DNA of 64,000 nucleotides from Flavobacterium cupriresistens (GCF_020911925.1 NZ_CP087134.1:1612001-1676000); one strand, 5' to 3'; numbered from the stretch's first letter, positions 43,966 through 54,369 are shown. Made by a program: numbers and translations. Notes: generated by a model from the sequence alone, not told the origin.

Positions 43966-45369
43966 ATGAATTCAGTACTTCAGCATGATTTAAACAATTT
44001 TGAAAATATACTTGAAAAAGCAAAACAACACGGGATTGGTTTTTTGAATAATCTTGAAAATATCCCGACATCTACTAAAGCGACAATTGAACCGGATCGT
44101 ACCTTAAACGAATTAGGTTTAGGTTCTTTAGAAGCATTAAAAGAATTCAATGAGCGAATGGCTCCACTAATGGTTGCTTCTCCGGGACCCAGATATTGGG
44201 GATTTGTAACGGGAGGATCTACTCCGGCTTCTATTGTTGGCGATTGGTTGGCTTCGGTTTACGATCAAAATGCACAATCGATAAAAGCACAAGGAGGCGC
44301 TTCAGCTTTAATAGAGTTTGAAACTATAAATTTGTTATTGCAGTTATTGGGATTGCCAAAATCCTTTATGGGTGGATTTGTAACAGGGGCAACCATGTCT
44401 AATTTCACCTCTTTAGGAGTGGCAAGGCAATGGTTTGGAGCTCAATTTGGGAAAGATTTTGCTAAAAACGGAATTACAGAAACTATAAATATCTTTACTG
44501 CAACACCACATTCTTCTGCTGTGAAATCGCTGGCGATGCTCGGAATCGGAAGCCAGAATTATAGTGTTATTAAAACGTTGGAAGACAACCGTGAAGCCAT
44601 CGATGTTGTCGATCTGGAAGAAAAAATTAAAGCCTTAAACGGAAAACCGTTTATCTTAATTTCAAGTGCCGGAACAGTCAATACAGCTGATTTTGATGAT
44701 TTTGTGGCTATTGCTGAATTGAAAGAAAAACACAACTTCTGGTGGCATATTGATGCTGCCTTTGGTGCTTTTGCAGCTGTTTCAGATAAGTTTAAACCTT
44801 TAGTTGAGGGTTGGGAAAATGCGGATAGCATTACCGTTGACTGTCATAAATGGTTAAACGTACCTTATGAAAGTGCTTTTTATTTGATTAAGAAAGACCA
44901 TGTGAATTTACAAATTGAAACTTTTCAGAATTCTAATGCGCCTTATTTGGGAAATCCGTTGGAGAATTTTAATTATTTGAATGTGTTGCCTGAAAATTCA
45001 CGTCGTTTAAGAGCGCTTCCGGTTTGGTTTTCTTTATTGGCCTATGGAAAGGAAGGTTTCTGTGATATTGTGGAAAGTAGCGCGTCATTGGCCCTGCACT
45101 TTGGAAATGCGCTTATCGAAGATGATAGTTTTGAACTCCTGGCACCGATCCGTCTTAATAATGTTTGTTTTACTTTAAAAGGAGATCACAATCAGGAAAA
45201 AGTAGCGTCGTTTTTGACACTGCTAAATGATGGAGGAAAAGTATTTATGACCCCAACCGTATACCAAAACCGAAAAGGAATTCGTGCTTCCTTTGTCAAT
45301 TGGAGAACAACTGAAAATGATATTAAGATTGTAATTGAAGAAATGAGAGTTACGCTGTCAGAAATATAA
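43966..45369 (+). CDS. PLP-dependent amino-acid decarboxylase (group II)
   Basis: A 467-residue enzyme of the pyridoxal-dependent decarboxylase family. The Schiff-base lysine is K295 in VDCHKWLNVPYES. 'WWHIDAAFGAFAAVSD' holds the Asp that contacts the pyridine nitrogen, and 'SPGPRYWGFVTGGSTPAS' is an N-terminal substrate-side motif. Candidates include glutamate, 2,4-diaminobutyrate and aromatic amino acids; the neighbouring DAACS symporter hints at an acidic one. Followed by a strong terminator. Confidence 0.85.
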   Translation: MNSVLQHDLNNFENILEKAKQHGIGFLNNLENIPTSTKATIEPDRTLNELGLGSLEALKEFNERMAPLMVASPGPRYWGFVTGGSTPASIVGDWLASVYDQNAQSIKAQGGASALIEFETINLLLQLLGLPKSFMGGFVTGATMSNFTSLGVARQWFGAQFGKDFAKNGITETINIFTATPHSSAVKSLAMLGIGSQNYSVIKTLEDNREAIDVVDLEEKIKALNGKPFILISSAGTVNTADFDDFVAIAELKEKHNFWWHIDAAFGAFAAVSDKFKPLVEGWENADSITVDCHKWLNVPYESAFYLIKKDHVNLQIETFQNSNAPYLGNPLENFNYLNVLPENSRRLRALPVWFSLLAYGKEGFCDIVESSASLALHFGNALIEDDSFELLAPIRLNNVCFTLKGDHNQEKVASFLTLLNDGGKVFMTPTVYQNRKGIRASFVNWRTTENDIKIVIEEMRVTLSEI

Positions 45370-45392
45370 GAGTATTATTTTTTTAACTTTTT

Positions 45393-45428
45393 AAAAATCC
45401 CGTTTAGTTATGTAAACGGGATTTTTTA
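45393..45428 (+). terminator. Intrinsic terminator
   Basis: Perfect stem aaaaatcccgttta / taaacgggattttt with a 5-nt loop, 23 bp after the decarboxylase stop. Confidence 0.95.
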
Positions 45429-45603
45429 TTGGTTTTTTGTAAGTTTTTTAATAAAACAGCTTGTTTGAATTTAACGGTTTTTAATATTTATTTTTAAGAA
45501 TATTCTAATTTTAAACTAATGTTGCCTTAAGATTTGATTAATTTTTAAGAATTTCTCATTTTAAACGTTAAATACTATCCTTATTTAGAATAATTAAAAA
45601 TAA

Positions 45604-45635
45604 TTTGGAAATAGCATTTTCTGAAGTTAATTTTG
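45604..45635 (+). promoter_or_regulatory. Promoter of the iron-complex uptake operon
   Basis: TTTG (45604-45607), 20-nt spacer, TAATTTTG (exact -7 match). Start of transcription is about 30 bp before the ATG at 45671. The AT-rich region 45430-45600 has no gene. Confidence 0.85.
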
Positions 45636-45670
45636 TGCCAAATTTTAACATTCACCACAAATTTTAACTG

Positions 45671-48028
45671 ATGCAAATAAATAGAATAGTAATCTTGATA
45701 TTGGTTTTCCTGACTTCAATACAAGGTTTCTCACAAAAAAACAAAGTAAACTTAACGGGTATTGTTCTAACACAAAGTGGTCAGCCGGCAGAAGGTGTTT
45801 CAGTTGCATTAAAGGGAACGCGTTATGCTACTTTAACCAATGAAAAAGGGGAATATGAAATTGCTGCCGAACCGGGTAACTATACACTATCAATAAGTTT
45901 TGTTGGATATAAACCTAAACTAACAAAAATAAGCTTGGAAGAATCCAATAAAGAGGCTCCAAGTATAACGATAGAAGAAGATACCGCTGCTTTGGATGAA
46001 GTTCAGGTGACCGGAAAATCTAAAGTGCAACGTGTCAAAGAACAAGCGTTTAATATTTCTTCTGTTGATTTAAAACAATTGTACAATACATCTGCTGATT
46101 TGAACCAGGTTTTAAACACAACTACGGGTATCCGTGTGCGTGAATCAGGAGGTATGGGGTCAGAATTTAAATTTTCTGTGAATGGTTTTGCAGGTGAACA
46201 AGTTAAGTTTTTCCTCGATGGAATTCCAATGGATAATTATGGTTCTTCCTTTACCTTGAATAATATTCCTCCAACGATGGCAGAGCGAATCGATGTTTAT
46301 AAGGGTGTAGTTCCAATTGAGTTGGGAGGCGACGCGTTAGGAGGAGCAATAAATATTGTTAGCAACAGAAGTGTAAAACGTTTCTTGGATGCTTCATACA
46401 GTTTTGGTTCGTTTAACACGCATAAATTTTCAGTGAATACCAGATTTACAAGTAAAAAGGGTGTAGTGACGAATATTCTTGCTTTCGGTAATTATTCTGA
46501 TAACAGTTTTGAAGTTGATGCGCGCATTCCCGATTCTTTTTCAGGAGTATATGGGCCAGTACAAAAACTAAAACATTTTCATGATGGTTATAAACAGGGA
46601 GCTGTTATGGCCGAAGTAGGTGTTAAAGATAAAAAATATGCAGACTATTTAATGTTCGGAGCAGCTATAAGTGCTAATAAAAAAGAAATTCAGCAGGGAG
46701 CTACAATGTTAAGAGTTGTTGGTGATGCATTTACAGATAGCCAGAATTTTGTTCCCTCTTTAAAGTATAAAAAGACAAATTTATTTACTAAAGGTTTAAC
46801 AGCAAGTTTGGCTGCTTCTTATAACATTTCGCGAGATCGTGTAGTAGATACTTCATCGGCGCGATATGATTGGTCTGGCAATTATTCAATAAAAAGTTAT
46901 GAAAGTGGAGGGGAAATTAATTCGGTTAAAACTTTAATGGTGTTTAATATCAAATCACTTCAAAGTAATGCCAATTTAAAATACGAGTTAAATGAGAATA
47001 ATGCTTTTGCTTTTAACTATACAATTTTAAACTACAAGCGTAAAGAAGATAATGAGTATTCAGAGAAAGATTCTCCCAGAGAGCCTTTTGTTAATAAAAA
47101 TATTCTAGGTCTATCTTATAATTTAACTGCGCTGGAAAATAGGTTTTCGTATACTGTGTTTACAAAAATGTTTGACTTAAAAGGTGAAATTAAAAAACAA
47201 GACGGGAGTATAGCAAAACCGATGTTTAATGATATCGGATATGGTACTGCGGCTGCCTATTTTATTATTCCGGAAGAATTTCAGATTAAAGCTTCTTATG
47301 AGCATGCTTTCAGATTGCCTTCGGCTCTTGAATTATTGGGTGATGGAGGATATAGAATAAATCCAAACCCTGATCTTAAAAGAGAAGTTAGTGACAATGT
47401 TAATCTTGGTTTTGCTTATAAAAAGACCTTTGGTGTACACTCTTTAGGATTAGAAACCAGTTTTATTTACCGTCAGGGTAATAATTTTATACAATCCGGG
47501 ATTGATCCAACTGATGCTACTAAAAGTTTAAGCAGGAACTTTAAAAATATTCAGGTTACCGGTGTTGATGGTGTTGTTCATTATGGCTATAAAGAGTGGT
47601 TTACTTTCGATGCAAACGCTACTTACCAAAAGAAATTGAATATGGATGATTCCGCTCAGCCGGATACAAATCAAAGAAACGATTTATATAAGACACAAGT
47701 GCCGAATGAGCCTATTTTATATGGAAACGGTAATTTAGGGTTTCATTTTAAGCAATTGAAATTTAAGGACGACTTCCTTACTTTTAACTTGTCGACTACT
47801 TATTCTGATAGTTATTATTTACGTCCTCCAACTCTGGGAGGAGAAAACAAAAAAGAAATTCCGGAACAACTTTATTATTCAGCAGCTTTGGCTTATACCC
47901 TTAAAAATGGGCGTTACAATATTGCTTTTGAATGTCATGATATTACCGATGTAATGTTATTTGATTACTATAATGTGCAAAAACCGGGAAGATCGTTTAC
48001 AATGAAGTTGAGATATTTCTTCATGTAG
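45671..48028 (+). CDS. TonB-dependent receptor with carboxypeptidase-like N-domain
   Basis: A 785-residue receptor. Signal peptide MQINRIVILILVFLTSIQGF, then a carboxypeptidase-regulatory-like domain (about 25-110; 'TGIVLTQSGQPAEGVSVALKG', 'YTLSISFVGYKP'), a plug ('FLDGIPMDNYGSSF', 'RIDVYKGVVPIELGGDALGGAINIV') and a barrel ending in 'SFTMKLRYFFM'. It precedes DUF4374 and PepSY genes, a grouping seen in Bacteroidetes iron-siderophore or heme uptake operons, so an iron complex is the likely ligand. Confidence 0.95.
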   Translation: MQINRIVILILVFLTSIQGFSQKNKVNLTGIVLTQSGQPAEGVSVALKGTRYATLTNEKGEYEIAAEPGNYTLSISFVGYKPKLTKISLEESNKEAPSITIEEDTAALDEVQVTGKSKVQRVKEQAFNISSVDLKQLYNTSADLNQVLNTTTGIRVRESGGMGSEFKFSVNGFAGEQVKFFLDGIPMDNYGSSFTLNNIPPTMAERIDVYKGVVPIELGGDALGGAINIVSNRSVKRFLDASYSFGSFNTHKFSVNTRFTSKKGVVTNILAFGNYSDNSFEVDARIPDSFSGVYGPVQKLKHFHDGYKQGAVMAEVGVKDKKYADYLMFGAAISANKKEIQQGATMLRVVGDAFTDSQNFVPSLKYKKTNLFTKGLTASLAASYNISRDRVVDTSSARYDWSGNYSIKSYESGGEINSVKTLMVFNIKSLQSNANLKYELNENNAFAFNYTILNYKRKEDNEYSEKDSPREPFVNKNILGLSYNLTALENRFSYTVFTKMFDLKGEIKKQDGSIAKPMFNDIGYGTAAAYFIIPEEFQIKASYEHAFRLPSALELLGDGGYRINPNPDLKREVSDNVNLGFAYKKTFGVHSLGLETSFIYRQGNNFIQSGIDPTDATKSLSRNFKNIQVTGVDGVVHYGYKEWFTFDANATYQKKLNMDDSAQPDTNQRNDLYKTQVPNEPILYGNGNLGFHFKQLKFKDDFLTFNLSTTYSDSYYLRPPTLGGENKKEIPEQLYYSAALAYTLKNGRYNIAFECHDITDVMLFDYYNVQKPGRSFTMKLRYFFM

Positions 48029-48100
48029 TCCAAAAATTGAAATCCTACAAATCCTAAATCTGTCAGTAGTGGCAGATGAAATTAACTAAATTTAAATAAT

Positions 48101-49348
48101 ATGAAAACAATTAAAAGTAAAAATCTATTAGCAGTATTGTTACTGTCTGCTACACTATTTTCATGTAGTAGCGACGATTCAAAGTCAGATCAGGTGCCCA
48201 CTACAGAAGATGGTAGTAAATATGTTTTAGGTTATCAGACAGCAACCTGGAATAGTAATTATATGTGGAGTTTCGAATCATTAGACCAGTTAATGACAGG
48301 AACTATCGACATGACCGGAAAAGGAATTGAGCAAGGAGGTTCTTATATTCCTCTTGCCAATACAATGTTTGCTTGTGATAATGAAGTAGAAGGAGCTGCT
48401 CCGTTTTATTTAAATAGTGCAAGTAAGTTAGTAGCAGGAAACCGTGTTTTTATCGAATCTACTTTTGCTTACGGTGTTACAGATGATAATAAATTATTAA
48501 TTGTTGGTGCCTCTTGGGGAGGAACTTCAACAGATAATGAATTAATTATTTATGACCCTGCAAAAGAAGCTATTACAGGTCGTAAATTTAATAATTTCAC
48601 AACAACTACAGGACGTTTTGATTTCCCTACAGGTGTAACCGTAGTTGGTGATAAAGTATTTGTATCTGTATTTGACAGAGATGCAAGTGAAAATTGGGAT
48701 ATTGATCAAAAAAAGGCGTACATCAGAGTTTACGATTACCCATCTTTAAACTTTGTGAAAAGAATTGCTGACCCACGTACAACTGCTGTTGGTATGTATT
48801 ACACTAACACAGGTATTATTCGTACTGATTCAGGTAACGTGTATACTTTTTCATCAAATGCTAAAGCAGGAGGTTATAACTCGATAGCAGAGTCACATTC
48901 CGGAATTCTTCGTATTAACAAAGGTCAAACAGAATTTGATGCTTCTTATTTCTTTGATCTTGAAGCAAGTTCAATTGGAGGTAAAGTGTTAGCTGCCTAT
49001 CCGCTTGGAGGAGAAAAAGCGTATATCGTTTATGTACCTACAGCAGACGATACCGCTTCATGGGGATTCCTTAATCACACTTCTTATAAATTTAAGTCGG
49101 CAATTATAGATTTACCATCTAAAAAAGTAACTCAGGTAACAGGATTGCCTGGACATGCAGGTGATAGTTATTTTGGTGTTGGAAGTTTATACACTGAAGG
49201 AGGTAATGCTTACAAAGCTTTTGTAACAAAAGAGGAGGTTCGTATATACAAAATTAACCTTGAAACTGGTGTAGCAACAGCGGGAGCAAAAGTAACCGGA
49301 GGAGGAACTGACATCTCAGCGATTACAAAATTGAAGCCTAGAAAATAA
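48101..49348 (+). CDS. DUF4374 lipoprotein
   Basis: A 415-residue lipoprotein: signal ending in LFSC (Cys22, the lipidation site) and then the acidic SSDDSKSDQ stretch. The body has repeated blade-like strands ('DNKLLIVGASWGGT', 'FDFPTGVTVVGDKVFVSVFD', 'GKVLAAYPLGGEKAYIVYVP') that suggest a beta-propeller, as in the DUF4374 family. It probably sits at the outer membrane with the receptor at 45671 and may help bind or release the iron ligand. Confidence 0.88.
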   Translation: MKTIKSKNLLAVLLLSATLFSCSSDDSKSDQVPTTEDGSKYVLGYQTATWNSNYMWSFESLDQLMTGTIDMTGKGIEQGGSYIPLANTMFACDNEVEGAAPFYLNSASKLVAGNRVFIESTFAYGVTDDNKLLIVGASWGGTSTDNELIIYDPAKEAITGRKFNNFTTTTGRFDFPTGVTVVGDKVFVSVFDRDASENWDIDQKKAYIRVYDYPSLNFVKRIADPRTTAVGMYYTNTGIIRTDSGNVYTFSSNAKAGGYNSIAESHSGILRINKGQTEFDASYFFDLEASSIGGKVLAAYPLGGEKAYIVYVPTADDTASWGFLNHTSYKFKSAIIDLPSKKVTQVTGLPGHAGDSYFGVGSLYTEGGNAYKAFVTKEEVRIYKINLETGVATAGAKVTGGGTDISAITKLKPRK

Positions 49349-49463
49349 TTTCTATTTTTCATATAGCCAAACAACCATATTATCAATGCTTCAAAAGTAT
49401 TGGTAATATGGTTTTTTCAACTACCAAGGAACGCCATTTATCGCCAAGCAAAAATATTTTAGA

Positions 49464-50636
49464 ATGACCGTTATCAAACAACAAACATCCAAACCACAAA
49501 AAAAAGGAAAATCCCGTTTCAGTAAAGTCAATGCCTGGTTGCATTTATGGTTGGGACTTGCTTCCGGAATTATTGTTTTTATAATGGGAATTACGGGTTG
49601 CATATTGGTTTTTGAAGAAGAAATCAGGCAATTTACTTCGCCGTGGTTGTATGTTGAAGCTCAAGAATCAGAGCAATTATTACCTCCTTCTAAGGTTTAC
49701 AGCATAGTTCAGAAAGCGGTACCGAAAAAAGAAATACATGGTTTATGGTACAATGGTTTGGATAAATCAATAAAGGTCGATATCGAATCGGATTCATTGC
49801 TTTATGTAAATCCATACAATGGTAAAATTACCGGAATTGTACATCATGAAGACTTTTTCCATTTCGTAGACGAAGGACATCGTAATCTCTGGTTAGAGCG
49901 TGAAATTGGAGCGCAGATCACAGCTTGGGCAACCTTTATTTTTTTCTTTTTGTTAATCAGCGGACTTATTCTCTGGTTGCCAAAAAAATGGAATAAAACC
50001 ACTGTAAAAAATAGTTTTAAGATAAAATGGGATGCAAAGCTCAAACGTTTAAATTATGATCTTCATAATGTAATGGGGTTTTATGTGATTGTTTTAGCCG
50101 TCCTTATCTCTTTTACCGGTATGCTGATGAGTTTTCATTGGCTCAGAGAAAGTACGTATTGGATCAGCGGTGGCTGGGCCGATGTAAAAGATAAGAAAGA
50201 ACAACCTGTACCAATAAAAAAAGATACATTATCCGGGCAACAAATGACGAAACTGGCTGCTGCCGATTTTATTTGGAAAAAAGTACGTACCGAAATCGCC
50301 AAAGAGAATAAAGAAGCCGTGATTATTCATTTTCCCGATGATCCAAAAGAAGATTTTTACGCCTGTACCGATATGCATAAGGGAATTTGGAGAGATTTAT
50401 ATTTTGATTCAAAAACCTTAGAGCTGCTTCCAAAATCAGAAAAATATATTAGTAACGAACGCTTCTCAGATTGGTTAATGCGTTCTAATTACAGTCTTCA
50501 TATTGGAGCGATCGGAGGATTGCCAACCAAAATTATCTATTTTATTGGCAGTTTAATCTGTGCCAGTTTACCAATTACCGGATTTTATATCTGGTGGGGA
50601 AGAAAGAAAAAAAAGCCTGTGGCCAGTAAGCCTTAA
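49464..50636 (+). CDS. PepSY-associated transmembrane protein
   Basis: A 390-residue inner-membrane protein of the PepSY_TM family with four helices: at about 25-50 ('WLHLWLGLASGIIVFIMGITGCILVF'), about 150, about 205 and near the end ('IIYFIGSLICASLPITGFYIWWG'). Histidines in 'NAWLHLW', 'YDLHNVMG' and 'SLHIGAIGG' could ligate heme, as in family members that act as ferric-siderophore reductases. It completes the three-gene uptake operon. Confidence 0.9.
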   Translation: MTVIKQQTSKPQKKGKSRFSKVNAWLHLWLGLASGIIVFIMGITGCILVFEEEIRQFTSPWLYVEAQESEQLLPPSKVYSIVQKAVPKKEIHGLWYNGLDKSIKVDIESDSLLYVNPYNGKITGIVHHEDFFHFVDEGHRNLWLEREIGAQITAWATFIFFFLLISGLILWLPKKWNKTTVKNSFKIKWDAKLKRLNYDLHNVMGFYVIVLAVLISFTGMLMSFHWLRESTYWISGGWADVKDKKEQPVPIKKDTLSGQQMTKLAAADFIWKKVRTEIAKENKEAVIIHFPDDPKEDFYACTDMHKGIWRDLYFDSKTLELLPKSEKYISNERFSDWLMRSNYSLHIGAIGGLPTKIIYFIGSLICASLPITGFYIWWGRKKKKPVASKP

Positions 50637-50666
50637 ATCATTTTTTGATCTGTTTTGTGTTAGTTG

Positions 50667-50716
50667 TAAAAAGTCTTTTGAAAGAAGTAAAACTCTTTTC
50701 GAAAGGCTTTTTTTAG
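50667..50716 (+). terminator. Probable terminator of the uptake operon
   Basis: Imperfect hairpin aaagtcttttgaaagaag / ctcttttcgaaaggcttt and a run of T, 30 bp after the PepSY gene. Confidence 0.7.
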
Positions 50717-50817
50717 TGAAAAGTAATAAGTGGTATGTGAAAAGTAATTTGATATTATGTACTCAATTGAAGTTGAGGTGATAGTTGTAAAAGCAGATTT
50801 CTGATCGATGCAAAATA

Positions 50818-50855
50818 AAGAACCCCCATAAAATTAGTATTTTATGGGGGTTCTT
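50818..50855 (-). terminator. Bidirectional terminator hairpin
   Basis: 16-bp perfect stem aagaacccccataaaa / ttttatgggggttctt with a 6-nt loop between two convergent genes, 22 bp past the stop of the minus-strand receptor. Confidence 0.85.
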
Positions 50856-50876
50856 ACGGGGGCAAAAAAGGCAATT

Positions 50877-53000
50877 TTAGATTCTGTAGGTGAATGCTAG
50901 TGTTGCAATGCGATTATCAAGATCGTATCTTTTATCGATGCTTGTTTGTCTGATAACCGAATTGATGTAAAAGTTATTAGTGTTGAAAATATCGGTAACA
51001 TTAAGTTTGATGCTTCCTTTATTGGCTAAAACCTGTTTAGAAATTCCGATACTGAAGTCAAAGAAACTGTCGCGCTCGTAAATACCAAGATTTGATTTCG
51101 ATTGATATTGTGCATTTGCTTCCGCTTTCCAGGTTTCTGTAATGGTGAATGAATTCTGAACGTTCATGTTTAGCGTTACTATAGGATCGATTTTTTCTGT
51201 GTTTACGACTTTCCCCATAAACTTATTTTCGAAAACATTAAGAAGCGTATTTACAGACCACCATTTGTAGATTTCGGCAGTATTGGTGATATTTACACCA
51301 TAATTATACGATTTGTCAACGTTAATCTGCGAAGTCACGGTAGTATTATCTGCCGGATTATAGACGTAAACTTCTGTAAAAACGTCTTTAGTTTTGTTGA
51401 AATATACAGTAGCCATAAAAGCGCTTTTCCAGGCATAACCTATTTCTGCTGCATGCGTTATTTCAGGAATTAAATTTGGATTTCCTTGTGAATAATTGAA
51501 CGAATCATCATAAAATCGGAATGGATTCAGATCAAACTGGCTTGGTCTGTTGATTCTTTTGCTGTAAGAAGCGTGCATCGCATGGTTTTCGGTGAATTCA
51601 TATTTTAACGAAAGACTTGGGAACCATTTCAGATAATCGTCTTTATGTTCCTCATTCATGGTTTTTTGCAGAATATTTATAGCCGTATATTCGGTTCTGA
51701 TACCTCCTTGGATATTTAGTTTTTCCAATTGATATTTATAGTTAACGTATGCGGCGTAAATTTGCTCTTTATATTCAAAATGATTGGTGGATTTAAGATC
51801 GGTTATCCACTCCTTATTCTGTGAATATTCATAAATCGAAGGGTTGTCGTTGTTTTTTATACTCCCTTTAAAACCCCATTCTATGCTTTGTTTTTCTTTT
51901 AAAGGATTGACAAAATCAACTTTTCCTGTAAAGACTCGCAATTGAGAAGGAATAAAACCCCTGCGGTCATCGATTTCAACCATACTGGCAGGGTCTATAT
52001 TTTGGGCACTCTGAAACTGATTGGATCTGAATTTCGAGGTTTCATATTCAAAATCAAACGACATCGTTTTGCCTTCCGTATCGAATTTATGAACTCCCGA
52101 AAATGCATAGGTGTAATCGTTCCATTTTTCTTTGCTGTCATTGTAAGTGGCAGCATCAAATTGTAATTGATTCATTGCATTAAACAGCGTATTTCTACCA
52201 TCCGCTATATTTTGATAGCGACCGATTTTAGCATCAACGTAGACCTCTAAATTCGTTTTCGGAGAGATTTCGTATTGCGTTCCAATTTTGAAATTGTTTG
52301 ACGTAAGCGGTTCGTCAGTCACAGAAGTTTGATGGTTTTTAGAAGAAACCGTTTGTCGGGTTTCATCAGTATATTGCAGCTGATTGAATTTTTTGCGTTC
52401 CTCTTCTCCCCTGAAAGTATAACTGTAATTACCATAAACACCCCATTTATCTTTGTTGTAGTTTAAATTAAATCCGGAATTGGTTCGGTTTTTTCGCCCT
52501 CTGGCATAACTTGTAAAAGCTGTTCCCTTAAGACCGGATGAATTTGGTTTTTTTAATACAATATTGATGATTCCGGCCTTTCCTGTAGCGTCGTATTTTG
52601 AAGAAGGATTCGTAATAACTTCAATTTGTTTGATATTAGAGGAGGCTGTAGATTTTAAATAATTGGCAAGTTCTTTTTGTGAAAGCTGCGTCAGTTTACC
52701 ATTTATCATCACAGCAACCCCCTGTTGTCCTCTTATTGATAAATCGCCATCCTGAGAGACAACAACGCCCGGAGCACGCGACAAAACGTCTAAGGCAGTT
52801 CCTCCTTCAGAAATAATACTGTTTTCGACATTAAATACAAGTCGATCTGATTTTTGAGTATATAAAACCTTCTTTTTGGTGATTACAATTTCTTCTAAAG
52901 CATTAATAGTGGTTTCGACAACACTATCGGTTTCTTTTTCGGTTTGCGAATAACTGTACACCGAAAAGACAAGCATAAGGGAGGTTATAATATTTTTCAT
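50877..53000 (-). CDS. TonB-dependent receptor / outer-membrane beta-barrel family protein
   Basis: A 707-residue protein with signal peptide MKNIITSLMLVFSVYSYSQ. No carboxypeptidase-like domain is present; the plug starts directly after 'LEEIVITKKKVLYTQKSDRLVFNVE' and includes 'ALDVLSRAPGVVVSQDGDLSIRGQQGVAVMINGK'. The barrel carries 'RINRPSQFDLNPFRFYDDSFNYSQGNPNL', a sequence of the Bacteroidetes 'outer membrane beta-barrel' group. Ligand unknown. It has its own upstream region with a possible 36-codon ORF. Confidence 0.9.
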   Translation of the reverse strand: MKNIITSLMLVFSVYSYSQTEKETDSVVETTINALEEIVITKKKVLYTQKSDRLVFNVENSIISEGGTALDVLSRAPGVVVSQDGDLSIRGQQGVAVMINGKLTQLSQKELANYLKSTASSNIKQIEVITNPSSKYDATGKAGIINIVLKKPNSSGLKGTAFTSYARGRKNRTNSGFNLNYNKDKWGVYGNYSYTFRGEEERKKFNQLQYTDETRQTVSSKNHQTSVTDEPLTSNNFKIGTQYEISPKTNLEVYVDAKIGRYQNIADGRNTLFNAMNQLQFDAATYNDSKEKWNDYTYAFSGVHKFDTEGKTMSFDFEYETSKFRSNQFQSAQNIDPASMVEIDDRRGFIPSQLRVFTGKVDFVNPLKEKQSIEWGFKGSIKNNDNPSIYEYSQNKEWITDLKSTNHFEYKEQIYAAYVNYKYQLEKLNIQGGIRTEYTAINILQKTMNEEHKDDYLKWFPSLSLKYEFTENHAMHASYSKRINRPSQFDLNPFRFYDDSFNYSQGNPNLIPEITHAAEIGYAWKSAFMATVYFNKTKDVFTEVYVYNPADNTTVTSQINVDKSYNYGVNITNTAEIYKWWSVNTLLNVFENKFMGKVVNTEKIDPIVTLNMNVQNSFTITETWKAEANAQYQSKSNLGIYERDSFFDFSIGISKQVLANKGSIKLNVTDIFNTNNFYINSVIRQTSIDKRYDLDNRIATLAFTYRI

Positions 53001-53099
53001 ATTATTTATTTTAAATTAGAGCATAATAAATAGTTTCGTAAACTCAGGGAGCTCGAAAAAGGAGACAATCGGATACCGATGAAAAGTAAAAGGGATGTT

Positions 53100-53210
53100 T
53101 TACTGCAGAATAATTTCTTCCAGTTGATTCGTTATTTTTTGCTTAAAACGAGAAGTTTGTTCTAGTAACTGGTGAAGTAAATTTTTGATATTGCTAAAGG
53201 AGGGAGGCAT
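53100..53210 (-). CDS. Possible small ORF upstream of the TonB receptor
   Basis: A 36-codon ORF (opening MPPSFSNIKNLLHQLLEQ, helical, ending LEEIILQ) in the 448-bp gap before the receptor. It is amphipathic and has no Met/Cys bias or terminator after it, so it is not an attenuator leader. Coding status is unproven. Confidence 0.25.
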   Translation of the reverse strand: MPPSFSNIKNLLHQLLEQTSRFKQKITNQLEEIILQ

Positions 53211-53355
53211 TGGATGTTTTTTTGGAGTTTCAATCTTCAAATATAATACTATTTATATCAAGTCTAAATAAAAACAAAATAAAAATGACTGTTAAAATAA
53301 CAAAGTGCTGAAGGTTAGTTGTTTTAAAAAAGGAAAGAATAGATTTCAAAACAAA

Positions 53356-53390
53356 AAAATCGCCCTATAGCATAATAGAGCGATTTTGTG
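53356..53390 (-). terminator. Terminator of gldA
   Basis: aaaatcgc / gcgatttt stem extended by ctat/ata pairs, with a T-run on the minus strand, about 60 bp after the gldA stop. Confidence 0.75.
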
Positions 53391-53448
53391 AACTTGCAAA
53401 GCAAGATATATAAGGTGCAACCTGAGACTGAAAACCGAGACTGAAAAC

Positions 53449-54345
53449 TTATTTAGTAATTTCTCTAAACACAGCCTCCAGGTTTTTGTTTTTCTGATTT
53501 AGTTGTAGCGTTTTTAACCCATTTTCATTGGCGAAGTCAAAAAGGGCAGGGCGCATGTCTTTTTCAGTAACAAAAGTAAGTTCCCAGATCATGTCATGCG
53601 TATTAACGTAAGAGCTGATATTTTCGAGTTTGGCTAGTAATTGCGGCTCTACCTGATAATCAAATTCCACTTCGATTACCTGTTGTTTGTCTTCAGAAAT
53701 TAATTTGTCTAACTTTTTATCCGCTACAATTTGTCCTTTGTCAATAATTATGACACGATCACAGATGGCTTCGACCTCTTGCATGATGTGCGTTGACAGA
53801 AAAACGGTTTTATTTTTCCCTACATTTTTAATTACATTTCGGATTTCCATTAACTGGTTAGGATCCAGACCGGTAGTTGGTTCGTCCAAAATCAAAACAT
53901 CAGGATTGTGTAGTAAAGCATTGGCAAGTCCCACACGCTGGCGGTATCCTTTTGACAACTGACCTATTTTTTTATGACTTTCAACTGACAGTCCTGTCAG
54001 TTGTATTACTTCTTCGATTCTTGCTTTTTCTACCTGATAAACATCAGCGTTAAAAGCCAAATACTCACGAACATACAAATCCAAATATAAGGGGTTGTGC
54101 TCCGGTAAGTAGCCAATAGAAAGTTGTACTGCCTTAGTGTTTGTCATGACATCATGACCATTTACAAGGGCTGAGCCGCTATCGGCAAGTAAATAAGTAG
54201 TCAAAATTTTCATCAGAGTAGATTTTCCGGCTCCGTTTGGACCAAGAAATCCAACGATTTCACCCTTTTCAATCTTAAATGAAACTTCATTAAGCGCTTT
54301 TTGCGTTCCGTAACTTTTTGATATACTGTTTACTTCTATCGACAT
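53449..54345 (-). CDS. gldA: Gliding-motility ABC transporter ATPase GldA
   Basis: A 298-residue ABC ATPase: Walker A GPNGAGKST at 35-43, signature LSKGYRQRVGLANALL near 130, Walker B VLILDEPTTGLDP, and the His loop 'FLSTHIMQEVEAI'. The C-terminal 80 residues are as in GldA of Flavobacterium, where it works with membrane subunits GldF/GldG and is needed for gliding. Those partners are not in the window, so it is unlinked here as in other flavobacteria. A generic ABC-2 exporter ATPase is the alternative. Confidence 0.85.
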   Translation of the reverse strand: MSIEVNSISKSYGTQKALNEVSFKIEKGEIVGFLGPNGAGKSTLMKILTTYLLADSGSALVNGHDVMTNTKAVQLSIGYLPEHNPLYLDLYVREYLAFNADVYQVEKARIEEVIQLTGLSVESHKKIGQLSKGYRQRVGLANALLHNPDVLILDEPTTGLDPNQLMEIRNVIKNVGKNKTVFLSTHIMQEVEAICDRVIIIDKGQIVADKKLDKLISEDKQQVIEVEFDYQVEPQLLAKLENISSYVNTHDMIWELTFVTEKDMRPALFDFANENGLKTLQLNQKNKNLEAVFREITK

Positions 54346-54361
54346 AACTTTTTATTTGCTA

Positions 54362-54369
54362 CAAAAGTA
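54362..54369 (-). promoter_or_regulatory. gldA -7 element
   Basis: TACTTTTG on the minus strand, an exact TAnnTTTG match 17 bp before the ATG; a -33 TTTG is not evident. Confidence 0.5.
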